Source: Pachypanchax playfairii (lineage: Eukaryota > Chordata > Actinopteri > Cyprinodontiformes > Aplocheilidae). Taken from it: a stretch of 64,000 nucleotides of DNA. Positions 20,481 to 31,309 of this stretch are shown here, one piece after another (the stretch's first letter is position 1; the number at the start of each line of letters is the position of its first letter). The notes beneath the pieces are model-generated. The model saw nothing but the letters and a program-made list of their open reading frames with translations, was not told the origin of the DNA and made no database searches. Made by a program: the position numbers and the translations under genes. The DNA lies in the NCBI GenBank assembly GCA_006937955.1, contig SSNP01000350.1, positions 1-64,000 of the forward strand, given 5' to 3'.

Positions 20481-22639
20481 TTAACACACTTCTGATTCCA
20501 CAGTGTCTTGGCTATGTTTTGATGTTTGTTGCAAGTATATACCATAATTTGTTTGTTTGTAGTGATAAAAAATCCAAAAGTTCTTTTTTTTTTTTCTGGG
20601 ACATAGTATCTTGTAAAACCTATTGGTAACTCACTTTATTTTTACTTAGCCCCCGAACAATTTACTCTAATATGGAGTTACATTAAAAACAACTCTCTCT
20701 CAAAAAGATAAACAATCATTAAAAAAAGTCCCTAGATCCAAACAGTGATATGGATCACCCCAGAAATCAAATCACTTTTTTCTTTGTCCAATTCTGACTG
20801 TTCCTAAAAATTTCATTAAAATAAATCCTTAACTTTTTATCTTGCCAACAGACATACACCTAAACAAACTAATAAATCCTGGCAACAACATAACCTCCTT
20901 GGTAGACGTAAAAATCCAGATGAAAAGTTAAAATAGCAGCAAAAATAAGGAGTTGTATTATTATTTACCATAAAATGGTGATAAAATAATTAAAACTGTG
21001 GTACTTGGCTCAAAGCCATTATTTATTCTTATTAAAATCAGCCCAGATGATGGCGGATAAGTAATATTCAAAGCTTGCTAAAGCCCTGAAAATTAAATGA
21101 AAATTAAATGAGTAAAAACCTATGCCTTCAGTGGTTTGACTCATCAAACGTTCTTCTTTCTATTATTTTTGTTTTAAGCGTCTCCTTGTGTGTATGTGCC
21201 ATCGTGACTTTTATAAATCAGTTTTCTCTGAGAGAGACTGGCAGGGATTTAGTGACTGTGGCAAAAGCGTGACCTCCTCTGCCCTGTAAAAGGCTGGACT
21301 CATTCAGAACATTAAATTGCGACCTTGGCTGGCTGCACATTGAAATGCATTGCCTTGCTTCTTCCTCTGCACTTCAGTACTCAGTGTTGTGTAAAGAGTT
21401 TACAACAGGGTGCAGCAGTATTTACCACAAAGCATAAAACTGCCAATAAAGACCCTGCTCAATATCACTTTGCCATCTGCAAAGGCAGCATCAAACCTAC
21501 AACTCTATTTGTCACTTCTTAAAGAATCAAAGGCATCATTATAAACTAATAACTGATTGGTTGTTCTGTCTTCATAATTTCCCTAGATGAGAATAAATAT
21601 CACTGGTGGTATTGATTTCAATACTTCAATCCAGATTCAAAACTACAGCCATGTCTACATATTTACACCCAAACAAATTCACAACCATCACAAATCAGAC
21701 AATGTTATTGATTGTTTATCCAGGTAAATATTTTATATGATTAGAAAAATTTAAATAGAATGGTACAGTAAGAATTAATTCTGAAAGCTGTTTACTAAAA
21801 GTCCAGTACTTTGTTCTCAGCCATTCTGGAGTGTTTTTAACCGCACGTTTGTGATCATTATGTTGTTGGTGGACACCGGTGACTGAAGGGAGCTTTTTCA
21901 CACATGTCTCCAGAATACCTTGTTAATCTTGAGACGTCATTGTTCTTTGCACCGATTCAAGGTTAACTGTGCCAAGAGCAACAATGTATCTTCAAAATTA
22001 AAGCAAGTCTCCTCCATGTTTCATATAAGGTTTTTTTTATTATTTCAAACTTCCTTTTCCTTCAGTACACATAAAGCCAATGTTAGTGGGCCAAAACGTT
22101 CCAGTTCTGTCTCATCCACATATACAGAAATGTTTTTTGCATGAGAGGCCATGTGTTATTGGGCTTATTGTAGAGGACATGAAGCCAACCCTAAAATGTT
22201 GACAACTTAAATGAGCAACAGAGAAATTAAAATCTGTTAGAAATCACATATCTGTTAATCCAGAGTCTTTCATCATATTCAGGAGATTTGCTGACTTCAT
22301 TCATGACATTTGGTCTTGCAGACGTGCACAAAATTGTTGCTACCCTTCTGTCAATGAAAGAAAAACTCACAATGGTCATAGAAATAACTTTAATAATTCA
22401 TTGCCCTTGTTAGCTTATGACTCCTCCAAAACCATGACAATCCAGGGTCCAGTCAAGGAAGCAGAGTTGTAGTCTTACACACCTCTGTGCAGCTTTGCTG
22501 ACGTTACCCTCCCACTTTCCTATAGAGACGGTGTCTGCTCAACCACGGTTCAAATTAAATAAACAAATATTCAGTTCTTGAAAAATAAATAATAAAAATC
22601 TGATTAAAATAAACACAATTACTAATACAAAACATCATA
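20481..22639. other. Long stretch without recognised features
   Basis: About 2.2 kb, AT-rich. No domain-bearing frame, inverted ends, LTR ends or window-internal repeats were found. Frames of 60-75 codons here lack any known motif. Confidence 0.5.
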
Positions 22640-22772
22640 TTGATCTATTTTGTCTTACAGAAACCTTGCTGCAGCAGGAGGATCATGTTAGTATTAATGA
22701 ATCAACTCCTTCTAACTACCTTAATCTTTATGTTCCTCAAGCTACAGGTCGAGAAGGAGGAGTAGGTCCATG
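22640..22772 (+). pseudogene. L2/Rex1-like LINE endonuclease, 5' part (split)
   Basis: The frame reads as the apurinic endonuclease of a fish L2/Rex1-like LINE (LTETLLQQEDHVSINESTP, then TGREGGV). It ends at a 9-bp duplication AGGTCCATG (22764-22772). The same domain resumes in the same phase at 36390 (AGGTCTATG), so one LINE was split by a 13.6-kb insertion. Confidence 0.8.
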
Positions 22773-23090
22773 TACGTCAGGGCCATTGGATTTTCGTTTC
22801 AAAATTAAATGGCAGAAAAACGGAAAACCACTTATATTTTGTTATCTGTTACAAATTGGTTAACAAAAACATGGAAAACGCTCCGTATTCTGTTTTTCAT
22901 CTCTAAATAAGAAAAACAAAAAAACGGAAAATTACTTTTTCACTGATTTTACCTAAATTGCTCTAAGATGGAAATTGGAAAACACGAAACAACACTCCTT
23001 GTGCATCTCTTCTGTTTGGAGGTTTCACGGCACGTAATTGCAGCGTCATCAAACCAGAAGTTGCTATTGGAGATGCTTGGAGGTAAACAA
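22773..23090 (+). repeat. Left terminal inverted repeat of the THAP element
   Basis: From GATTTTCGTTTCAAAATTAA onward this matches the reverse complement of 36100-36389 almost base for base, except for an extra segment of about 40 bp near 22852-22890 in this copy. The outermost 20 bp are diverged. Confidence 0.88.
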
Positions 23091-23133
23091 AGTGCACAAA
23101 CCTAAGAAGATTCCAAATGTTGAACGAAAGGAA

Positions 23134-23297
23134 ATGGTGAATTATTGCCGTGTTTCTTGGCTGTACCAATTGGTCAGACTGTCAAAACATTTGCAGTTGA
23201 CTGCCAAACGTTATCAGAGGAAAGGAAGAGCTTGTGGTTAATGAGGCTAAACCAGGATCTACAAGGCAAAAATCTAGACAAGATCAGATCTTGTCAG
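23134..23297 (+). pseudogene. THAP domain exon, frameshifted
   Basis: Starting at ATG 23134 the sequence gives MVNYC, and after a one-base shift GCTNWSD, the first zinc-binding part of a THAP domain. Another frame gives SEERKSLWLMRLNQ, its central helix. The exon ends at CAG followed by the splice donor GTAAGT (23298-23303). After a polypyrimidine tract and AG at 23467-23468, a second exon gives DWVPS, like the end of a THAP module. THAP domains bind transposon ends. Indels and a stop in exon 2 show this copy is dead. Confidence 0.62.
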
Positions 23298-23600
23298 GTA
23301 AGTGAATTGTTATCAGTGGCTCTTAAATTATTTTCCAATGTGATGATAATAATATAATTCATATCAAGCTATTGACTTAATAAAATCACATTTAATAGTC
23401 TGCTACAGTATCAACATTATTCTTAACATGTAGAGCTAAAATTAAACATTCTATATTTCTCTTTTTAGGTCTGATCAGATTGGGTTCCATCTGTTGGAAT
23501 GACAGGTCAGCAAAGGTCACCTGAAGAATCAGGAATATCACTGTGGAAGAAAATTTACTTGCGTACTAGGTTTTTCTCATATTATAAGGAACTACTGTTA

Positions 23601-25202
23601 CAGTGGGGCAAAAAGGTATTTAGTAAGCCACCAATTGTGTAAGTTCTCCCACTTAAAAAGATCAGAGAGGCCTGTAATTTTCATCATAGGTATACCTCAA
23701 CTATGAGAGACAAAATGAGGAAAAAAAATCCAGAAAATCACATTGTCTGATTTTTAAAGAATTTATTTGCAAATTATGGTGGAAAATAAGTATTTGGTCA
23801 CCTACAAACAAGTAAGATTTCTGGCTTTCACAGACCTGTAACTTCTTTAAGAGGCTCCTCGGTCCTCCACTCGTTACCTGTATTAATGGCACCTGTGTGA
23901 ACTCGTTATCAGTATAAAAGACACCTGTCCACAACCTCAAACAGTCACGCTCCAAACTCCACTATGGCCAAGACCAAAGAGCTGTCAAAGGACACCAGAA
24001 ACAAAATTGTAGACCTTCACCAGGCTGGGAAGACTGAATCTGCAATAGGTAAGCAGCTTGGTGTGAAGAAATCAACTGTGGGAGCAATTATTAGAAAATG
24101 GAAGACATACAAGACCACTGATAATCTCCCTCGATCTGGGGCTCCACGCAAGATCTCACCCCGTGGGGTCAAAATGATCACAAGAACGGTGAGCAAAAAT
24201 CCCAGAACCACACGGAGGGACCTAGTGAATGACCTGCAGAGAGCTGGGACCAAAGTAACAAAGGCTACCATCAGTAACACACTACGCCGCCAGGGACTCA
24301 AATCCTGCAGTGCCAGACGTGTCCCCCTGCTGAAGCCAGGACACGTCCAGGCCCGTCTGCGGTTTGCTAGAGAGCATTTAGATGATCCAGAAGAGGATTG
24401 GGAGAACATCATATGGTCAGATGAAACCAAAATAGAACTTTTTGGTAGAAACTCAACTTGTCGTGTTTGGAGGGGAAAGAATGCTGAGTTGAATCCAAAG
24501 AACACCATACCTACTGTAAAGCATGGGGGTGGAAACATCATGCTTTGGGGCTGTATTTCTGCAAGGGGACCAGGACGACTGATCCGTGTAAAGGAAAGAA
24601 TGAATGGGGCCATGTATCGTAAGATTTTGAGTGAAAACCTCCTTCCATCAGCAAGGGCATTGAAAATGAGACGTGGCTGGGTCTTTCAGCATGACAATGA
24701 TCCCAAACACACCGCCCGGGCAACGAAGGAGTGGCTTCGTAAGAAGCATTTCAAGGTCCTGGAGTGGCCTAGCCAGTCTCCAGATCTCAACCCCATAGAA
24801 AATCTCTGGAGGGAGTTGAAAGTCCGTGTTGCCCAGCGTCAGCCCCAAAACATCACTGCTCTAGAGGAGATCTGCATGGAGGAATGGGCCAAAATACCAG
24901 CAACAGTGTGTGAAAACCTTGTGAAGACTTACAGAAAACGTTTGACCTCTGTCATTGCCAACAAAGGCTATATAAGAAAGTATTGAGATTAACTTTTGTT
25001 ATTGACCAAATACTTATTTTCCACCATAATTTGCAAATAAATTCTTTAAAAATCAGACAATGTGATTTTCTGGATTTTTTTTCCTCATTTTGTCTCTCAT
25101 AGTTGAGGTATACCTATGATGAAAATTACAGGCCTCTCTGATCTTTTTAAGTGGGAGAACTTACACAATTGGTGGCTGACTAAATACTTTTTTGCCCCAC
25201 TG
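23601..25202 (+). mobile_element. Tc1 transposon, apparently complete
   Basis: About 200-bp inverted repeats (23601-23800 and 25003-25202) start CAGTGGGGCAAAAA and are flanked by TA (23599-23600 and 25203-25204). The arms differ at only a few positions that I can see. The length of 1602 bp and arm size fit Sleeping Beauty-like IR/DR elements. It sits in the intron region of the THAP element. Confidence 0.95.
23964..24986 (+). CDS. Tc1 transposase, full length
   Basis: A 340-codon open frame without stops or frameshifts, the usual length for Tc1/Sleeping Beauty-type transposases. The paired-like DNA-binding region spans residues 1-118 with a GAPRK linker (59-63). The glycine-rich box HGGGNIMLWGCIS is at 187-199. 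The catalytic triad is D153 (WSDETK), D244 (QHDNDPKH) and E279 (NPIENLW), a DD34E spacing. It cuts and pastes the element at TA sites in the nucleus. The start has a good context (CCACTATGGCC). No missing key residue is seen. Whether it is active is untested. Confidence 0.95.
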   Translation: MAKTKELSKDTRNKIVDLHQAGKTESAIGKQLGVKKSTVGAIIRKWKTYKTTDNLPRSGAPRKISPRGVKMITRTVSKNPRTTRRDLVNDLQRAGTKVTKATISNTLRRQGLKSCSARRVPLLKPGHVQARLRFAREHLDDPEEDWENIIWSDETKIELFGRNSTCRVWRGKNAELNPKNTIPTVKHGGGNIMLWGCISARGPGRLIRVKERMNGAMYRKILSENLLPSARALKMRRGWVFQHDNDPKHTARATKEWLRKKHFKVLEWPSQSPDLNPIENLWRELKVRVAQRQPQNITALEEICMEEWAKIPATVCENLVKTYRKRLTSVIANKGYIRKY

Positions 25203-25204
25203 TA

Positions 25205-25820
25205 TATACATTTTTTATTCTACATGTTATTGAGTCTGAGGTAACTGTGGGATATTAGATGTCTGTCTCAATAAGGGGTAACTTTAAGCTTTGGGCTGGC
25301 AATAACACTATTTTGGCCAGGAATAACACTTCTACTATCAATAAAACCATCCTGGGTAATTAAAACCCATTAAAACCCACCTACTTTTTTTGTTTTATTA
25401 TGTTTGTTCATTAATGCTATATAAGGTTGTGACAGTTGTCTCTCAGTCAGAGACTTACTGATTTGCTTGCGAGTGGTTGTGTGACATCTGTCTTCTGCAG
25501 AATAAAGACTATTTAATTATCAGTCACTGTGTTTGTGCTTTTGATAATACAATTTTTACCACAATACAAATATAATTTAAATAGAACCCAGAAGAGACTG
25601 AAAGTTGCTGCTGCTGCTGACACTAATGCATTAGGCTTAATGTTTTCACAACCTTTTTGTCATAAATATTTAACTTATCCGTAGCCAGTGCCACTGCTTC
25701 TAGGATAGTCACTGATGTCATGTTTAATCATATGAAGCCACTTATCATATGGCTAGAAATGGAGCATTTGCAAAAAACCATGCCAATGCAATTCAGTAAA
25801 CATTTTTTGGGGGAAATGTG

Positions 25821-25821
<1 letters not shown>
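25205..25821. other. Possible solo LTR and unassigned DNA
   Basis: Within 25240-25550 a promoter-like TATATAAGG (about 25420) is followed by AATAAAG about 80 bp later (25500) and a possible ..ATACA end, which resembles a short LTR. No partner LTR or target duplication was found, so this is a weak call. Confidence 0.3.
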
Positions 25822-25875
<54 letters not shown>

Positions 25876-25895
25876 CATTATTATTATTATTATTG
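25822..25895. repeat. Trinucleotide microsatellite (TTA)n
   Basis: About 24 TTA units with one CAT interruption near 25876. Confidence 0.97.
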
Positions 25896-26285
25896 ACACA
25901 GTTCGATTCTTGATTGGTATTACACCACCAAAGCACAGTGTCACATTTCAAATGCATGGAGAGGAAGAGTAAGTAACAAATACATAACTGAACACTGTAG
26001 CTTTTTGGAAAACATAGTTTCTGGTGATCTCGTTCTTGCTAATCGTGGCTTTAATATTCAGGTCACTTAAGGTTGCAAAATGGCTCATGTAAAAATTGTA
26101 GCCTTCACATGTGGAAAGTCCCAGTTAGCTTCTGTTGACGTGGAAACAAGGAAAATTGCCCACATAAGGATTCATGTTGAGTATGTGATCGGTAACGTGC
26201 GCCAGAAACATACCTTTTGGATGGAAAACTGCCAGTTGATTTCTTGATATGCAAAGATAATTAATCTTAAATAATAATCTTAACT

Positions 26286-27747
26286 CGTTTCCCAAACGAG
26301 TTAAGAAGCTCTTAGGTTTCCTTCTTAGTGAAAGATCTTCTTAAGCTAAGATCAGTCTGACCCACTCTGAACAGCCTTCTTAGCGATCAAATGCACAGTG
26401 ATCATAGCCTGCCACCAGGGGTGTCTAGATTTCTGGGCTACAGTGATCAAGCTGCGTCAGGGAAATATATATACATATTATATTAGTGGCAAAACATGCT
26501 GTGCTGTAGTGGGTAATAGTGAAGCACGTGCGTCAGGGCGCACATTACGCAAACGTCATGAACATACGCTTAGATAAATTACTTAAAAGTACAAATTGCC
26601 TCAGACTTTTTGTTGCTAGGTTTCAATGCAAAACGATACACACAATACATGGTTAAAAAGGAAACCAAAGTTTATTGAAAGCATAATGGGGGAGGAGGGG
26701 TGGCGTCTCCGGCTTCACTGGGCCGTCTGGGTGTCTGCATCACCTGAATGAAGGGGGAGAGATTAATAAAATTGAATGGGATACATTGCGTAATGCTTAT
26801 AAAACATAATAGAACTGTCCTGTACCTGAATCCTGTGGAAGGATGATTGGAACAGAGGTGGAGGGACGGATGAACTGTGCCTCGGACAGCGCAAGCTGTC
26901 TCCGGTGCAGCTCCAACCTCTCCTGCTTCATCCGGACCATCTCTTGCTGGAGAGAAGTTTGTCTCAGGAGCTGCTCCTCTAACCCCTGCAGCACCACCAG
27001 CTTCTCCCTCTCCAGGCGCACCAGCGTCTCGCTGCAGGTGGTTATTGCCAGCCGCCTGGTTAAGCCTCCCCACATGCGGACACTGGGCCGTGCTGGTTGG
27101 CGCACGGGGACAGGGTTCGGTTGTGTGGGGTCGTCCCACCCAGTGCTCTACCACCCGTGCTCATGGTTTCCCTTCTCACCTTGGCGTGCTTCTTTTTGGT
27201 CTGGCTCTGAAAATCCTGCCACTTCTTTCGGACAGCACCCCAGTAACGCCACATGCACTAATGGGCTTGATTACTACTGGGATATACCTGTTGGCACACA
27301 CCCACTTAAAACAGAAATTAACTTAATGCTATCCACGTGCAAACACTTAGTTTGTGGTTTTCTTTTTATTATTTTTTCTTTTCTTTTTATTTTATCTATA
27401 TATGGTTATCAGCACACAATGTGAAGCTAATTTACTAACTCTGTACTCATCATGAATATCGCAAGTTCTTATAAAAAACGCTGTGTGTGACTGCGCGCTG
27501 CGCTCAGCGCTGATAAAGCAGTGGGTGATCGATTAGCCTGGCATCGATTGATTCAGTTTCAGCACCACGACGGTTGACAGCTCCTGTTAAGAGCTTCTTA
27601 AGAAGGCTCCTATGAAGGGTTCAGCGAAGAAGGAGCGCTAAGATACGGGTGTTTCCCAAAAGCCTTCTTAACTGCCTCTTAGAAGAAACTTAAGATCAAG
27701 CCTAAGAATGTTCTAAAGTCTTTAAGAACGATCGCTTTTGGGAAACG
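26286..27747 (-). mobile_element. Harbinger-like element remnant
   Basis: An 11-bp perfect inverted repeat CGTTTCCCAAA (26286-26296 and, reversed, 27737-27747) bounds a Myb/SANT-type gene. TTTCCCAAA-rich ends are common in fish Harbinger elements. A second similar end at 27649 forms a small palindrome with 27747. No transposase is present, and the 3-bp duplication expected was not established. Confidence 0.5.
26690..27260 (-). pseudogene. Myb/SANT-like DNA-binding protein of a Harbinger-type element
   Basis: The minus strand encodes VRKKWQDFQSQTKKKHAKVRR, the end of a Myb/SANT-like domain, near 27195-27235. It is followed in other frames by a proline-rich linker and a coiled-coil-like tail (LEREKLVVLQGLEEQLLRQ). 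In Harbinger elements such a protein recruits the transposase to the ends. The start of the domain is missing and at least two frameshifts separate the parts. Confidence 0.68.
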
Positions 27748-27925
27748 CAGCCAATGATAGTTATTGTACCATTGATAAGACTGAACTTGTCTCTTGTGCT
27801 CTGATGAACTTGTGCCCATCAGTTGTTGATTTCAACTAAAGTATATTTTTAAATGCACTGTCAATAAAAAATATCAACCAGTCTGGACTATATTATAGCC
27901 TTAATAATTAATAACTGGCTATTAA

Positions 27926-28790
27926 TGTCATGATGCGGGGGTTTGTAGTGAACTCTAGTAGCACCCAGACTTCAGACCGACACAGGTAAAAAGGGTAAAA
28001 ACAATAAATGTATTGTTTTTTACAGGAGACAGAGTTAATGACAATAATATGTTAATATGCAGGAGAACTGGAAGGCTGGAACCAAGGGACCTCGTGAGGA
28101 GATCTGGCAGCGAAGAGAAAAGGTTAGTAACTTGATAAGCTGGAGGTGGATGGTGGTGGTTACAGTGTGTGGGAATTGTGCTCACAGACTTACGGGCGCA
28201 GGTGATGGTTAGAACGTTGAGGGAGGACTGAAGAAGCAGCTCGGTGGTGGTGTTTCCGGATATGATGATGATACGGTGGATCCAGGTGCTGATGGTGTTT
28301 TTGTAGAGGTTGCAGGGTGGACAGAGCAGGACGGCACAACCAGGGCAGGTGTGCAAGGGACCGAGGAGGAGAGACAGACCGAGACTGAGGCTGGAGCGGC
28401 CGTGCAGGACCATGTCGGAAACTGGAGCTGAGCCCTCTAGATGGTGCGGCAGACGGCCAGCGCGAAAGGCAGAGGCAACTCAGGACTGGAGGAGCGAAGC
28501 TCAGGAGGGTGAAGAACTGGAGAGTGAGGAAGACAACGACGAAGTAAGTATTCTAACTAGTATTTACAATAAATGCTCTAGTACGGCCACACGTTACCAC
28601 TGTAAGTCGTGGAACCAACTGGTGTCTGTCTCTGGTTCCTCCTCAGCTTTTATCCCAGCCCGGGTGGGGCTGGGTGATGAGTCACATCTGCGCCAGAGCT
28701 GCTGATTGCACCTGCTGCTGCCACACCCTGGAATGACAAGTTAGTAGGAAATATGGCACACACACCACTCGCCGAGCCGATGAACCACAC
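27926..28790 (-). repeat. Chromovirus 3' LTR (long form)
   Basis: It matches 35166-35834 on both sides of an approximately 200-bp segment (about 28380-28585) found only here. The inner edge is diverged, so 28790 is approximate. Confidence 0.82.
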
Positions 28791-28814
28791 GGCCCTGCAG
28801 CAGAGACAGAAGGG

Positions 28815-28975
28815 ATGGAGGAGGAGGAGTGTGAGGAGGAGGAGGGGATTGAGGAGGAAGAAATGGTGAAGGAGGTGGAGGAGGAGGGTCTTGAGGAGGA
28901 GAAGGGGATGGAGGAGGAAGAAACGGAGGAGGAGGTGCAGGAGGAGGATTTTGAGGAGGAAGAGGTGTTAGTGGT
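28815..28975. repeat. Purine-rich GAGGAG tandem tract
   Basis: Imperfect repeats of GAGGAGGAG with longer units (GGAGGAGGAAGAAATG-type). On the coding strand it is a polypyrimidine tail after the chromodomain. The plus-strand glutamate-rich frame across it is not a real gene. Confidence 0.85.
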
Positions 28976-30150
28976 GGATGTGGAGGCTGACGAGGCTTCG
29001 AAGTCTGTGGTGAGGGAAGGACCGAGGGACCAAGGAGCGGTCCTCGGGGCTGTACCCTTCCCAGTCCACAAGATACTGATGTCCCCTACCCCGAGGATGG
29101 ACCCCCACGATCCTGAGCACGGTGTAAGCAGGATGTCCATTGATGATGCGGGCCGGAGGTGGTGATTCTTCAGGGGAACACAAGGGACTGGTGTGGACGG
29201 GCTTGAGCTGTGACACATGAAACACAGGGTGAATACGGAAGCGAGAGGGGAGCTTAAGACGGACTGTGGAGGGACTGATGACAGATTCTATGACATATGG
29301 AGCGAGCAACTTGGGAGCCAGTTTGCGAGAGGTGCATTTTAAGGGGAAATCGTGTGCAGAGAGCCAGACTTTTTGACCAGGTGAGTAGTTGGGTGCGGGG
29401 ATGAGTTTCCTTTCTCTTATGACCTTGTTTTGAGCAGCAGTGCGTTGGAGGGCGTGTTGAGTATGGGACCAGATGCATTTAATGTTGCGGATGTGGGTTC
29501 TGTCTGAGGTGAGGGTAGGTTCGGGATGTGAAGTGGGGAGCAGTGAAGGTTGGTATCTGAGACATACCTCAAACGGGGAGAGTCCAGTGGCTGCGGAGAT
29601 GTGGGAGTTGTGCGCATAGTCGACCAAGGGGAGGTGAAGAGACCAGGAAGTGGGGTTCTGCTAGCACACACACCGTAACTGATTTTCAATTTCTTGGTTG
29701 AGACGTTCACACTGACCGTTAGACTGAGGGTGATATCCAGAGGTGAGTTTGGGGTGAGTTCCGAGTGCTGAACAGAATTCCCTTCAGACCCGTGAGATGA
29801 ACTGTGGCTCTCGATCTGAGACGGTTTCAGAGGGTATGCCGTGAAGCCTGAAAACATGGTGAATGAGGATCCAGGCTGTCTCCTGGGCAGATGGGAGTTT
29901 AGACAAGGAATACAGTGACATGACTTAGAAAAACGGTCTATGACTGTGAGAATGACTGACTTGCCTCAAGAACTGGGGAGCCCGGTGGCGAAGTCTAAAG
30001 AGATGTGGGACCAGGGTCTGGAGGCGATGGCGAGGGGTTGAAGGAGTCCGGCTGATGGCTGGTGGGATGATTTATTATGGGTGCACGTGGAGCAGGCGGC
30101 CACGTAGTCCGTTACATCCTTATTCAGCTACGGCCACCAGAAGTATCTCC
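28968..30150 (-). pseudogene. Chromovirus integrase and chromodomain
   Basis: The integrase core appears in pieces: SDREPQF (29799-29820) and GYHPQSNGQCERLN (29698-29742), carrying the second D and the E. The C-terminal frame (28968-29627) runs through HVSQLKP to a chromodomain, QYLVDWEGYSPEDRS (about 29020-29105), which in this group directs integration toward particular chromatin. Several stops and shifts between 29640 and 30150 break the zinc finger and core. Confidence 0.88.
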
Positions 30151-30488
30151 GGAGAAGCATGATGGTTTGCTGACTCCGGGATGAAAGGCAAACCGGGAAG
30201 CGTGGCCCCAGCGGATGACCTGGGATCTGATGGCGGCTGGAACATACTGTATGTCCTGTTAGGTGGTCCACCCCTGGGGTCTGTGTGGAGAGCGGTGTGA
30301 ACCGCCGCCTCAATGTCCCAGGCGACAGAGGCTATGATGCAGGAGGAGGGCAGAATGGAGGTGGACTGGTGTGGAGGCTGGTCTGGCTGGTGGATGCGAG
30401 AGAGGGCGTCTGGTTTAATGTCCTTGGATCCAGGTCTGTAGGAGATGTTGAGGTTGAAGCGGGAGAAGAATAAGGACCAGCGAAATTG

Positions 30489-31286
30489 TCACGGATTTAG
30501 TCTTTTAGCTGCCTGGATGTACTCTAGGTTTTTGTGATCCGTCCAGACCAGTACTGGTTGCTCAGTTCCTTCCAGCCAGTGTCGCCACTCCTCCAGGGCG
30601 AGTTTAATAGCGAGGAGCTCTTTGGCGCCGATGTCGTAGTTTTGTTGAGTGGGGGTGAACCGTTTAGAAAAAAATGCACACGGATGCATCTTGCCATCAG
30701 ACCCCGTGCACTGGGACAGAACCACGCCCACCCCGATGTCTGAAGCATCAACCTCCACAACGAACTGGATGGTGGGATCGGGGTGAGTGAGGACTGGTGC
30801 CCAGGTGAACCGCCACTGCAACTCCCTGAAGGCTTGATCGGCTGCCTCGCTCCACTGGAAGGTGACCTTGGTAGATGTGAGTGCAGTAAGGGGAGCGGCA
30901 ATGGTGCTGAAACTCTTGATGAACCGCCTGTAAAAGTTGACAATCCCTAGGAAACATTGGAGCTCCTTCCTGGATGAAGGGGTTGGCCACTCCTCCGCTG
31001 CCTTAGTTTTAACCGGGTCGGGGCGGATGTGACCGCCCTCCAAGATGAAGCCAAGAAATGTGTCAGAAGGGACGTGGAACTCACATTTCTCGGCTTTGGC
31101 AAAGAGTTTATTCTCCAGCAGGCGCTGGAGAACTAGACAGACATGTCGTTTGTGCTGGTCTGGGTCTGAGGAGAAAATTAAGATGTCATCAAGATAGACA
31201 AAAACAAATGTATTCAAAAAATCACAGAGGATGTCATTTATGAGGTGTTGAAAAACTGCTTGTGCGTTAGTGAGTCCAAAAGGCAT
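30489..31286 (-). pseudogene. Chromovirus RT (second half) and RNase H
   Basis: An unbroken 265-codon stretch: MPFGLTNAQAVFQ, the catalytic VYLDDILIFS (about 31187-31200), FLGIVNFYRRFI, then RNase H with EVDASDIGVG and VWTDHKNLEY. The first half of RT lies beyond a 1.55-kb DNA-transposon insertion at 31310. Confidence 0.92.
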
Positions 31287-31309
31287 TACCAGATAGTCAG
31301 TGTCCTATA

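Noticed and set aside
24017..24613. 198-codon antisense frame
   Set aside because: Shadow of the intact Tc1 transposase; the real coding strand has the full DD34E domain.
26843..27424. 193-codon plus-strand frame
   Set aside because: Opposite the Myb/SANT-like gene; the minus strand has the recognisable domain.
28815..29165. Glutamate-rich plus-strand protein
   Set aside because: Generated by the GAGGAG purine tract; the chromodomain on the other strand overlaps it.
28682..29218. Serine-rich minus-strand protein
   Set aside because: Same purine/pyrimidine tract in another frame, running on into the LTR.
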